Positions 41,698-49,460 of a stretch of DNA of 64,000 nucleotides are shown here, piece after piece. A model generated the notes under the pieces. It worked only from the letters and a program-made list of their open reading frames with translations, was not told where the DNA came from and did no database searches. The stretch lies in contig NZ_JAJJJF010000007.1 in the NCBI RefSeq assembly GCF_022458745.1, forward strand, positions 1 through 64,000, written 5' to 3'. The stretch is from Bacillus piscicola. Lineage in GTDB: Bacteria > Bacillota > Bacilli > Bacillales > Marinococcaceae. The position numbers were made by a program, and so were the translations under genes. Every line of letters starts with the position of its first letter. Position 1 is the first letter of the stretch.

Positions 41698-42147
41698 TCA
41701 GCCTGAACGGTGGTAACGTTCTTCAACGGTGCCGTCTTTTTTGTACACGACGGCTTCGGTTCCTTTATTGCCGGCAACTTCTTGGGCGCGCTTAATGGCG
41801 TCGGCTTTTTTATCAAACACTTTCGTAGGCTTCTTCGCATCTCTTGCCTGCACCGCCCATCCGTCTTCGTGCGGCACTACAAGTTCCGCTTTATCCATCA
41901 ACTCGGGGCGGCTCTCGTATTGAGTATCATCATGGGTTGTCGGGTCTTCTTCTTCCATAAACGTATCGATTTCTTTTTCGGAGGCGTTGTCGTACCATTC
42001 CTTCGCCTGCTCGGTAGCAATGGGGATCGCCCGGCCTTCGTCATATCCTTCATCAACCATCGCATTCGCAATATCAATCGCTTTTTTCTTCACGGGTTTT
42101 TTAAGATTTTTTAAAGAAGACGGGTAATCATTCATCGTCCACGGCAT
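41698..42147 (-). CDS. ydaT: YdaT-like general stress protein with C-terminal DUF2188
   Basis: 149 residues. The N-terminus (MPWTMNDYPSSLKNLKKPVKKKAIDIANAMVDEGYDEGRAIPIATEQAKEW) strongly resembles B. subtilis YdaT, a sigma-B-dependent stress protein. The C-terminal ~55 residues (VVPHEDGWAVQARDAKKPTKVFDKKADAIKRAQEVA...VVYKKDGTVEERYHRSG) are a DUF2188 domain. Upstream lies a sigma-B-like promoter overlapping a parS-like sequence. Ribosome site GAGGAGGAATT. Confidence 0.8.
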   Translation of the reverse strand: MPWTMNDYPSSLKNLKKPVKKKAIDIANAMVDEGYDEGRAIPIATEQAKEWYDNASEKEIDTFMEEEDPTTHDDTQYESRPELMDKAELVVPHEDGWAVQARDAKKPTKVFDKKADAIKRAQEVAGNKGTEAVVYKKDGTVEERYHRSG

Positions 42148-42181
42148 GTGAATTCCTCCTCTTCTGCTGCTTAGTATTCGT

Positions 42182-42207
42182 ATAGCCGGAAATGTTCCAC
42201 GTGAAAC
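42182..42207 (-). promoter_or_regulatory. Sigma-B-type promoter of the ydaT-like gene
   Basis: Minus-strand GTTTCA (42207-42202), 14-nt spacer, GGCTAT (42187-42182), compared with GTTTAA-N12-14-GGGTAT. It overlaps the parS-like site. B. subtilis ydaT is sigma-B controlled, which supports the call. Confidence 0.5.
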
Positions 42208-42208
42208 T
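42193..42208. promoter_or_regulatory. parS-like centromere site
   Basis: TGTTCCACGTGAAACT at 42193-42208 matches the B. subtilis parS sequence TGTTCCACGTGAAACA at 15 of 16 positions, including the CACGTG core bound by Spo0J/ParB. It lies between divergent ydaT-like and ypmR-like genes. A match this long is unlikely by chance. If functional it would place this window in the part of the chromosome loaded by ParB and SMC. Confidence 0.7.
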
Positions 42209-42321
42209 TCAAAAATTTGGCGCGCTATTATTTGCTTTTGTTTGAAAATAAACCGTGTAAATCTGTTAAAATTAAAAGAAGAACTGTCACCATTGTGTTG
42301 ACAAATTAGGTGTGATTGCTT

Positions 42322-43323
42322 GTGAGAAAAAAGAAGAGTATCACCGTTAGCATTGTCTTATTGTTGTGTCTCGTTCTCCCTTTAGGGGGACTCGGTGGAT
42401 GGTTGATCAGTAAGTCTTCGTCCGCCTCGGAAATGGTTACAACGAAGCAAGTACCTGAGCCACAAGCTGCCAAAGAAACAAGCGCAGAACCGGAGGTAAC
42501 GAAGCCGGAGCGTAACGATATAGATGAGGAAGAAGAGAACGAAGAGAAGGAAAAGTCGATCAATCATGAGATTCAGACCGCGATCGCGGCGGTTGTTGAA
42601 GAAGCCCGCAGCCTCTTCATTCAGCCGGACTTGAAAATGGTCGCGGTTGGTGACTCGTTGACCCAAGGTGTCGGGGACCCGACCGGGAACGGCGGATATA
42701 TTGGCATTTTGGAAGAAATTATTGAGGATACCAGTTCCGCTCCTTCTTTTGAAATAAAAAATTACGGAAAGCGCGGCAATCGAACCGATCAGCTGTTAAA
42801 ACGCTTGGATGAGCCTAAACTATCGTTAGATCTAAAAGACGCGGATGTTGTTCTCATCACGATCGGCGCCAATGATATTATGAAGGTCGTGAAGGGGAAT
42901 TTCACTCAATTGACGTACGAGGCGTTTTTCCAAGAAACGGATGACTATCGGGATCGCCTTGAAGACATTTTTGAAAAAATTCGTTCCAAAAACGAAGGGG
43001 CACCGATTTATTTAGTTGGGGTTTTTAACCCGTTTAATATGTACTTTTCTAACATTCCAGAACTCGACAAGATCGTGGAAGACTGGAATGCCATGGGACG
43101 GGAAACGGTGGAAGAGTATGAAGACGCGACATTCGTTCCAATTCATGACTTGTTTGAAAACGTTGGTGAGTCGTATTATGCAGACGATCATTTTCATCCG
43201 AACCGGCGCGGGTATGCACTGATGGCCGAGCGTGTCTTTCATTACCTTGAACCTGAACTAACCGAAAAACAAAGTGAATTGGCAGAAAATGAGGAGACGG
43301 AGCAGCATGTGGGACAAAATTAA
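42322..43323 (+). CDS. ypmR: SGNH/GDSL-family lipase/esterase, YpmR-like
   Basis: About 333 residues from the GTG at 42322 (TTG two codons upstream is an alternative). N-terminal membrane anchor (SITVSIVLLLCLVLPLGGLGGWLI), an acidic Glu-rich linker (~35-75), then an SGNH hydrolase: block I VGDSLTQG (nucleophile Ser), block II Gly in GKRGNRTDQ, block III GANDI with Asn, block V DDHFHPN with Asp and His. Extracellular, membrane-attached. It overlaps ypmS by 17 nt, the same pair as B. subtilis ypmR-ypmS. Confidence 0.88.
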   Translation: MRKKKSITVSIVLLLCLVLPLGGLGGWLISKSSSASEMVTTKQVPEPQAAKETSAEPEVTKPERNDIDEEEENEEKEKSINHEIQTAIAAVVEEARSLFIQPDLKMVAVGDSLTQGVGDPTGNGGYIGILEEIIEDTSSAPSFEIKNYGKRGNRTDQLLKRLDEPKLSLDLKDADVVLITIGANDIMKVVKGNFTQLTYEAFFQETDDYRDRLEDIFEKIRSKNEGAPIYLVGVFNPFNMYFSNIPELDKIVEDWNAMGRETVEEYEDATFVPIHDLFENVGESYYADDHFHPNRRGYALMAERVFHYLEPELTEKQSELAENEETEQHVGQN

Positions 43324-43945
43324 AAAACACAACATTTGGAAATGGTTATTTTTTTCCTTGCTCGCAATCAACGCAGGGGTCCTTTTCTATCTGCTCCTAC
43401 TTTTCAATTCTTCTCCCGCTGACCCGATCTTTCAAACAAGCAGGCAGGAAGAGAGCACCGACGTTGAATTCACGATTGTTTCCGATAAAAGGAACTTGAA
43501 TCAGCTGATCAACCGCTACTTGGATCAGCTGTCAACCAGCACGTCGATTTCCTATTCCGTTTTTTTGGATAAAAAAGTACGGCTCTCTGGTTCGATCCGC
43601 GCCTTTAATCAGGAAATTCCCGCTACCGTTGTGCTCGATCCGGTCGTGCAAAAAAACGGCGATTTGGTGCTCCAGCAGGAATCGATCAGTCTCGGCCGTC
43701 TGCAACTGCCAAACCGGAAAGTGCTCGAGTACATTCAAGGAAATTACGAAATGCCGGAGTGGATTGAAGTGAATCCCGATAATGAAAATATTTATGTAGC
43801 CATCACCGAAATTAGTAAAAACGACCAAATTCAAGTACAAGCCCAGCAATTCGATTTAGACAAAGACCGCATTTCCTTCAGCATCCACGCCCCTTATGAA
43901 ACACTACCGTTTAACGAACGTAAAATAATGAAGTATTTTAAATAA
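43307..43945 (+). CDS. ypmS: YpmS-like membrane-anchored protein (DUF2140)
   Basis: 212 residues. Start placed at 43307 (GGAGACGGAG upstream). Single N-terminal helix (WKWLFFSLLAINAGVLFYLLLLF, ~10-32), then an extracellular domain with LNQLINRYLDQL, LSGSIRAFNQEIPATVVLDPVVQKNGDLVLQQESISLGRLQLP and the C-terminal DRISFSIHAPY, all features of YpmS. Function unknown; its strict pairing with ypmR suggests action on the same envelope substrate. Confidence 0.88.
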   Translation: MWDKIKKHNIWKWLFFSLLAINAGVLFYLLLLFNSSPADPIFQTSRQEESTDVEFTIVSDKRNLNQLINRYLDQLSTSTSISYSVFLDKKVRLSGSIRAFNQEIPATVVLDPVVQKNGDLVLQQESISLGRLQLPNRKVLEYIQGNYEMPEWIEVNPDNENIYVAITEISKNDQIQVQAQQFDLDKDRISFSIHAPYETLPFNERKIMKYFK

Positions 43946-44097
43946 CAGCCTTCCCTTTCGTATGCTTTTTCGACGGGAGCCGGTGCCCCAGTCACAAAAG
44001 CGTCTGGCGGCAACGGATCGGCCCGAAGCCTTCGAAAGTGGCTTGTAACTAATCGGGAGATCACTATTTTCTGAGATGAAATTGAGGCGAATATCGT

Positions 44098-44979
44098 ATG
44101 AAACAATTAATTATAAACGGGGATGACTTCGGCTATTCGAGCGGAGTCAATTACGGAATCATCGATGCCCATCGAAACGGCATTTTGACGTCGGCCACGC
44201 TCCTGACCAACATGCCAGGGGCAGCCCAAGCGTATGAACTGGCTCGTGCTCACCCTGCACTCGGTGTCGGCATCCACTTAAATCTGACACTCGGAAAAGC
44301 CCTTTCAAGCGGACACGACACGCTTACTGGCAAAGACGGCAGCTTTCATCCTTGTTCTTACTACAGAAGCGGCGGTTCCGTTGATCCGGAAGAAGTGTAC
44401 CGCGAATGGCAGGCACAAATGGAAAGCGCCCTTCGCGAGGGGCTGACCCCCACCCACTTGGACAGCCACCACCACGTCCACTCGTGCCCAGGGTTGACCG
44501 AAGTGTTTACCGAACTCGCGCGTGAATACAACTTACCGACGCGTACCTTGTTTCCCGAAGGCGCGGAGGTGGCGGTGAATGCTGGACAGAGACAGGAGGA
44601 TGACAAGTTACGCGGCGTTCAGACAGTCGCTGCCAAGGAGATCCAGGCAGCGACGCCAGTGGATAAGAAGGAAAAAACTAACCCCGTGCCAAAGACGACG
44701 GTCCTCGGTTTTGCGCCTAAGACGCCTGACCATTTTGAAGCTAGCATTGACGTGCTTTATCAATCCCCGGACGTGCTTGCGACTCTATTTGCCGAAGCCG
44801 CAACGATAGAAATCATGACACATCCGGCCTACCTTGACAAACCACTCGTGGATCAGTCATCCCTTCTATATCCGCGCCTCGAAGACTTCACGGCACTAAC
44901 CGACAAGACTATTTTGGATTCTCTTACCTCTGCCGTGAAGGTGGAACTCGTCTCTTACCGCGCCCTGCAGAGGGATTAA
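44098..44979 (+). CDS. YdjC/ChbG-type carbohydrate deacetylase
   Basis: 293 residues. Metal-dependent deacetylase fold: GDDFGYSSGVNYGI (Asp pair, ~8-21), HLNLT (~60), HLDSHHHVHSCP with the metal His residues (~119-130), and EIMTHPAYLD (~240). Family members remove an acetyl group from chitobiose phosphate or related sugars, which would link to nagB at the left end of the window (weak link, different location). The middle (~165-205) is a lysine-rich insert. The ribosome site is weak (GAGGCG). Confidence 0.85.
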   Translation: MKQLIINGDDFGYSSGVNYGIIDAHRNGILTSATLLTNMPGAAQAYELARAHPALGVGIHLNLTLGKALSSGHDTLTGKDGSFHPCSYYRSGGSVDPEEVYREWQAQMESALREGLTPTHLDSHHHVHSCPGLTEVFTELAREYNLPTRTLFPEGAEVAVNAGQRQEDDKLRGVQTVAAKEIQAATPVDKKEKTNPVPKTTVLGFAPKTPDHFEASIDVLYQSPDVLATLFAEAATIEIMTHPAYLDKPLVDQSSLLYPRLEDFTALTDKTILDSLTSAVKVELVSYRALQRD

Positions 44980-44988
44980 GAGGTTAGA

Positions 44989-45030
44989 AAAAGCACAGCA
45001 CGCCGTCTTAGCGTGGATGTGCTTTTTTTA
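44989..45030 (+). terminator. Terminator of the deacetylase gene
   Basis: AAGCACA/TGTGCTT (44991-44997, 45018-45024) with inner CACGC/GCGTG pairing, followed by TTTTT on the plus strand, just before array G. Confidence 0.85.
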
Positions 45031-45054
45031 GGTGAAAAAGGCCCTGTTTATGTT

Positions 45055-45925
45055 TTTCACGATTATCGCAGCGTCACTCAGAGACGATGACGTCGCTATT
45101 TGGGTAAGCCATCGTATTCGCGGCATCGTGCAGACTTTATGACGTCGCTATTTTCACAAACCGCCGTTTTCACGACTTCATCCAGACCTTATGACGTCGC
45201 TATTTTCACAAACCGCCGTTTTCACGACTTCATCCTGACCTTATGACGTCGCTATTTTTGCACGCTGCCATTTTCATGGCGTCATTCAGTCTCTATGAGG
45301 ACTCTATTTTCACGGACCGCATGTTTCATGACGTCATCCGGACTCTATGACGTCGTTATTTCCACGAGCCGCTGTTTTCACGACTTCATTCAGTCCCTAT
45401 GACGTCACTATTTCTGCGAACCACTATTTTCACGACTCCATTCCAGCCCTATGAGGACTCTATTTTCACGAACCGCATGTTTCATGACTTCATCCAGACT
45501 CTTTGACGTCGTTATTTCCACGAGCCGCTGTTTTCACGACTTCATTCAGTCCCTATGACGTCGTTATTTCCACACACTGCTGTTTTCACAACGTCATTCA
45601 GACCCTATGACGTCGCTATTTTTGCACGCTGCCATTTTCATGACGTCATTCAAAGCCTTTGACGTCACTATTTTCACGGAACACATGTTTCGTGACTTCA
45701 TCCTGACGCTATGACGCCGTTATTTCCACACACTGCTGTTTTCACAACGTCATTCAGACCCTGTGACGTCGCTATTTTTGCACGCTGCCATTTTCATGAC
45801 GTCATTCAAAGCCTTTGACGTCACTATTTTCACAGAACACACGTTTCATGACTTCATCCTGACGCGATGACGTCGCTATTCCCGCGAACCGACTTTTTCA
45901 TGGTTTCATTCTTCTTCTCGCTGGA
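45055..45925 (+). repeat. 52-bp phased repeat array G (CGACGTCAT family)
   Basis: About 17 units in the gap between convergent genes. Fifteen consecutive anchors (G of GACGTC or GAGGAC) at 45141, 45193, 45245, 45297, 45349, 45401, 45453, 45505, 45557, 45609, 45661, 45713, 45765, 45817 and 45869 are exactly 52 bp apart with no indel. Many units have the perfect palindrome CGACGTCAT-N9-ATGACGTCG. A three-unit block (45609-45764) is copied almost exactly at 45765-45920, a 156-bp super-period. The gap 45031-46003 has no gene. Confidence 0.97.
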
Positions 45926-46003
45926 CGCGGTGCTGTTTTTTACTTGGTAGAGGGATAAGGGATAGAGGACCGGCTAAAATGCTACCTGGGACACGTTCAT
46001 GAC

Positions 46004-46780
46004 TTATTCCCCCACAAAGTTTGGTGTTTTTTTATTTAAAAAGGCATCGACGCCTTCTTGTTTGTCTTTCGTACCAAACAACACCGCCTGTAATGCTTTT
46101 TCCAATGCCATGCCGCTGTTCAGATCGGCCGTCGTGCTTTCGTTCAAGGCAATTTTAGCCAGTTTCACAGCAACAGGCGGTTTGGCAGCCAGTGTTTTTG
46201 CCATGTCTATCGCTGTTTCCAACACGTCTTCTTGCGGTACCACGTCATTCACGAGGCCGATAGTGAGCGCCTCTTCGGCGGTGATCACTTTTCCGGTCAA
46301 AATAAGTTCCTTTGCTTTCGCTAGTCCGACGAGCTTTGTGAGCTGCTGGGTGCCGCCGCCTGCCGGAAGAATGCCGAGATTGATTTCCGGCTGTCCCATT
46401 TTCGCAGTGTCACTGGCAATGCGGATATCACAGGCGGTCATCAATTCACAGCCGCCCCCGAGCGCATAGCCGTTCACCGCAGCAATGACCGGTTTGTGCG
46501 ACCGGTACACATCGAGAAGAACATCCTGGACGGCAGATCCATAAATATCAAGCGGGACCCGGTCGCGAATCCAGCTAATATCGGCTCCGGCCGCAAAGGA
46601 TTTTTTCCCCTGGCCGGTAATAATAATCGCGCGCACGTCGTCGTTCTCATTCATGTCCCGGACCGCTTTTTGGAGCTCCAGCCAGCTGTCCACGTCCATG
46701 GAATTACGCTTTTTTTCCCGCTCAATCGTGATGATCCCGACGTAATCTTCAACGGCCAGATTCATATGCTCGTAACTCAT
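46004..46780 (-). CDS. Enoyl-CoA hydratase (crotonase family)
   Basis: 258 residues. Crotonase signatures: GKKSFAAGADISWI (oxyanion hole, ~60-73), AAVNGYALGGGCELMTACDIRIAS (~98-121), and GQPEINLGILPAGGGTQQLTKLVG (~126-149), where Glu at PEINLGI and at the GGGT region (here A-G-G-G-T) are the usual catalytic positions; only the first Glu is retained here. Overlaps the 3-hydroxyacyl-CoA dehydrogenase by 4 nt (ATGA). Together they would carry out hydration and oxidation of 2-enoyl-CoA. Confidence 0.87.
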   Translation of the reverse strand: MSYEHMNLAVEDYVGIITIEREKKRNSMDVDSWLELQKAVRDMNENDDVRAIIITGQGKKSFAAGADISWIRDRVPLDIYGSAVQDVLLDVYRSHKPVIAAVNGYALGGGCELMTACDIRIASDTAKMGQPEINLGILPAGGGTQQLTKLVGLAKAKELILTGKVITAEEALTIGLVNDVVPQEDVLETAIDMAKTLAAKPPVAVKLAKIALNESTTADLNSGMALEKALQAVLFGTKDKQEGVDAFLNKKTPNFVGE

Positions 46781-47649
46781 GTATCGTTCTCTCCTTTGGT
46801 GTAATCGTAGACACCTTTTCCGGTTTTTCTGCCGAGCCGATTCGCTTGTACATATTTTCGCAGCAGCGGACTTGGCCGAAACCTTTCGCCGAGTGTTTCA
46901 TGCAAATATTCAAGATTGCGGAGGCGGGTATCGAGCCCGACGAGATCCCCGAGCTTGAACGGTCCCATCGGATAATTCAAGCCCAGCTCAATCGCGCGGT
47001 CAATTTCTTCCGGTGTACCGACGCCTTCCATCAGCATATGAAACGCTTCATTTCCGACTAAACTACTCATCCGGCTCGTGACAAATCCCGGAAATTCATT
47101 GACGACAACCGTTTCTTTTCCCATCTGCCGCGCCACTTTCTCCGTTGCCGCCGCGGTCTCGTCCTTCGTCTCGAGCCCGCGCACAATTTCGACGAGCTTC
47201 ATTTTCGGAACCGGGTTAAAAAAGTGCATCGCAATCACTTTCTCCGGCTTCGATGTATAAGAACCGATCTCCGTCGGACTCATCGTTGACGTATTCGTTG
47301 CTAACATAACGTCCGCTTTCGTGTAGCGGTCGAGTTGTTCAAAAACATTCCGTTTAATGTCCATCTTTTCCGGCACGGCTTCGATAACAAAATCGGCTTT
47401 CTTCGCGTCTTCCTCCAGAGCCGTTGTGTACGTGATAGCGGCTTTTGCACGTTCGGCTTTCGCGGCGTCCAGTTTGTTGCGCTGTACGGCGCCTTGAAAA
47501 AAACCTGCGATCTCCGCTTCCGCTTGATTTAAAACATCCGTTGAAATATCATACAACGACACACGATATCCGCCAGCTGCTGCCGCGTAAGCGATCCCGC
47601 GACCCATAATACCGCCGCCGATCACCATTACGTTTTCTATGTTCAACAC
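46777..47649 (-). CDS. 3-hydroxyacyl-CoA (3-hydroxybutyryl-CoA) dehydrogenase
   Basis: 290 residues, starting at TTG behind GGGAGGAG. NAD loop VIGGGIMGRGIAYAAA (~9-24); ATNTSTMSPTEIG (~116-128) and MHFFNPVPKMKLVEIV (~140-155) contain the catalytic Ser, His and Asn; Glu in NEFPGFVTSR follows. C-terminal domain with GVGTPEEIDRAIELGLNYPMGPF. Typical Hbd/PaaH. Co-transcribed with the downstream enoyl-CoA hydratase; a 52-bp array separates it from the next gene upstream. Confidence 0.9.
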   Translation of the reverse strand: MLNIENVMVIGGGIMGRGIAYAAAAGGYRVSLYDISTDVLNQAEAEIAGFFQGAVQRNKLDAAKAERAKAAITYTTALEEDAKKADFVIEAVPEKMDIKRNVFEQLDRYTKADVMLATNTSTMSPTEIGSYTSKPEKVIAMHFFNPVPKMKLVEIVRGLETKDETAAATEKVARQMGKETVVVNEFPGFVTSRMSSLVGNEAFHMLMEGVGTPEEIDRAIELGLNYPMGPFKLGDLVGLDTRLRNLEYLHETLGERFRPSPLLRKYVQANRLGRKTGKGVYDYTKGENDT

Positions 47650-47699
47650 TTTCTCCTCCCTTGCTTGTAAATCTATCTTGCTTTGCGTGAATGTTATGG

Positions 47700-48310
47700 T
47701 GTCGCTCCGGGTTTGACGCTTCTATTCCTGCCCTCCTCGACTTTCATGACGTCATTTGGTGCCTATGAGGGCCTTATTTTTGAACCTTGCTATTTTCGCA
47801 ACGTCATTGAGCCTCTATGAAGCATCTATTTGCACAACCTGCTATTTTCACAACGTCATTGCGCGGCTTTGAAGCCTCTATTTCCGCAACACGCCATTTT
47901 CACGACGTCATTAAGCGTTTATGAACCCTCTATTTCCGCACTCCGCTCTTTTCGCGACGTCATTGCGCGGCTTTGAAGCCTCTATTTCCGCACTCCGCTC
48001 TTTTCACGACGTCATTGCGCGGCTTTGAAGCCTCTATTTCCGCAACACGCCATTTTCACGACGTCATTAAGCGTTTATGAACCCTCTATTTCTACACTCC
48101 GCTCTTTTCGCGACGTCATTCCGCGGCTATGTTGCATCTATTTCCGCAATACGCTATTTTCGTGACGTCATTGAGCGTTTATGAACCCTCTATTTCTACA
48201 CTCCGCTCTTTTCGCGACGTCATTGAGCGTTTATGAACCCTCTATTTCCGCAACACGCTCTTTTCACGACGTCATTCTCTAACGCGATGCTGCTGCGGGG
48301 ATCCGTTCAT
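47700..48310 (+). repeat. 52-bp phased repeat array I (CGACGTCAT family, diverged)
   Basis: About 11 units. Anchors (first base after CTAT or CTTT) at 47767, 47819, 47871, 47923, 47975, 48027, 48079, 48131, 48183 and 48235, exactly 52 bp each. Here the left arm CGACGTCATT is conserved, but the right arm has become TATGAACCCTC or TTTGAAGCCTC, so the palindrome is lost while spacing is kept. Spacers alternate between CAACACGCCATTTTCA and CACTCCGCTCTTTTC. Confidence 0.95.
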
Positions 48311-48322
48311 GACTTTTACCGT

Positions 48323-49285
48323 TTATTTATTCAACGGGGCGCCGCAGTTGCCGCAGTGCTTGAAGTGTTCGGGGATGTCTTTGGTTCCGCATTGGCCGCA
48401 TTCGAGCATGGGGGCGCCCCAGAGGTGCTCATAGGAATCGTTGTCTGCTAGGCGCTGGCGCAGCATGTGATAATCGGGTTTGCGTTTTTCAGTAAAGGCG
48501 CGGAGTCCCTCGAACGTTTCATAGGCGCCGGTGTGGACGGTGAGCCAGTCGCGCGCATGGCCTACGGTTGTATGGAAGGATTGTTTTCGCCAATAGTTGA
48601 TTTGTTCCTTCGTGTAGCGCACGCATTCCGGCAATTTCTGCAACAGTTTCTGCGCCATGTTATCGACGGCATCATCGAGCTGGCTGTAAGGCACAACTTC
48701 GTTCACGAGTCCCCATTCGAGTGCTTTTTCTGGGCTGATTTCTTCATTGAGCCAGAGGATTTCTCGGGCACGGCGGTCGCCGACGATGAGCGGCAGCCAC
48801 TGGGTTGCGCCTCCTGCTGCGACACTCCCGTGGGAATTCCCAACTTGGCGGATGTAAGCGTGGTCTGCCATAATGGCGAGGTCACAGTTAATGTTGAATT
48901 CGTTGCCGCCACCGACGGTCATGCCGTTTAGGCGGGCGATCGTCGGTTTTCCGATGTTCATTAATTTATCGTGAGCTTCAATAAACGCCCCCATCCATTT
49001 CCAGTAGTTATGCGGCCGGTCCATGATCTCATTGTGCTGCTCTTTCATGTCCGCCCCGGTGGAGAACGCCTTGTCGCCGGCTCCCGTCAAGACGACGACG
49101 CCGACCTCATTATCCCAGGACGCTGCTTCAAACGCTCGCGTCATTTCCCGAAGTGTCTGGAAGTTCAAGCAGTTGTAAACTTCCGGACGGTTAATCGTCA
49201 CCGTCGCCACCATGTCTTTCTTTTCATACTTGACGTTTTCCAAATTCAGTTCTTCCGGCTGTGGGGGATTCAAAAAGTGATCCAT
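48323..49285 (-). CDS. Crotonase-family acyl-CoA hydrolase/hydratase with C-terminal zinc ribbon
   Basis: 320 residues. Crotonase core (~20-265): ATVTINRPEVYNCLNF, KAFSTGADMKEQ (oxyanion hole), RLNGMTVGGGNEFNINCDLAIMA and GNSHGSVAAGGATQWLPLIVGDRRAREILW. The last pattern resembles the MenB/BadI/Oah ring-cleaving branch more than ordinary enoyl-CoA hydratase. The extreme C-terminus adds CGQC-x12-CGNC, a rubredoxin-like zinc ribbon, which is unusual for crotonases. Controlled by a sigma-54 promoter and located next to a PrpR-type activator, suggesting inducible degradation of an alicyclic or aromatic acid (inference). Confidence 0.82.
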   Translation of the reverse strand: MDHFLNPPQPEELNLENVKYEKKDMVATVTINRPEVYNCLNFQTLREMTRAFEAASWDNEVGVVVLTGAGDKAFSTGADMKEQHNEIMDRPHNYWKWMGAFIEAHDKLMNIGKPTIARLNGMTVGGGNEFNINCDLAIMADHAYIRQVGNSHGSVAAGGATQWLPLIVGDRRAREILWLNEEISPEKALEWGLVNEVVPYSQLDDAVDNMAQKLLQKLPECVRYTKEQINYWRKQSFHTTVGHARDWLTVHTGAYETFEGLRAFTEKRKPDYHMLRQRLADNDSYEHLWGAPMLECGQCGTKDIPEHFKHCGNCGAPLNK

Positions 49286-49326
49286 CTTTCGTCGACCTCC
49301 TCCATATTGTTTTCACTTATAGTAAA

Positions 49327-49342
49327 TGCAAGCCACATGCCA
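49327..49342 (-). promoter_or_regulatory. Sigma-54 promoter of the crotonase gene
   Basis: Minus-strand TGGCAT-N5-TTGCAT (plus-strand TGCAA 49327-49331, ATGCCA 49337-49342), with GG and GC of the -24/-12 elements intact, 42 bp upstream of the start at 49285. Confidence 0.85.
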
Positions 49343-49361
49343 AAATCAGAAATTTCTTTAA

Positions 49362-49405
49362 AAATAAAAAAGAATGCGTCCGGTTTGTGTGCGGAGCATT
49401 CTTTT
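49362..49405 (-). terminator. Terminator of the PrpR-type activator gene
   Basis: AAAAGAATGC/GCATTCTTTT (49368-49377, 49396-49405), T-rich on the minus strand, between the activator stop and the sigma-54 promoter. Confidence 0.83.
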
Positions 49406-49460
49406 ATCGTTTTTTTGTTGTAAGGGTTACCAGCCGTGTTCACTTTTTAAACAAAACCGT

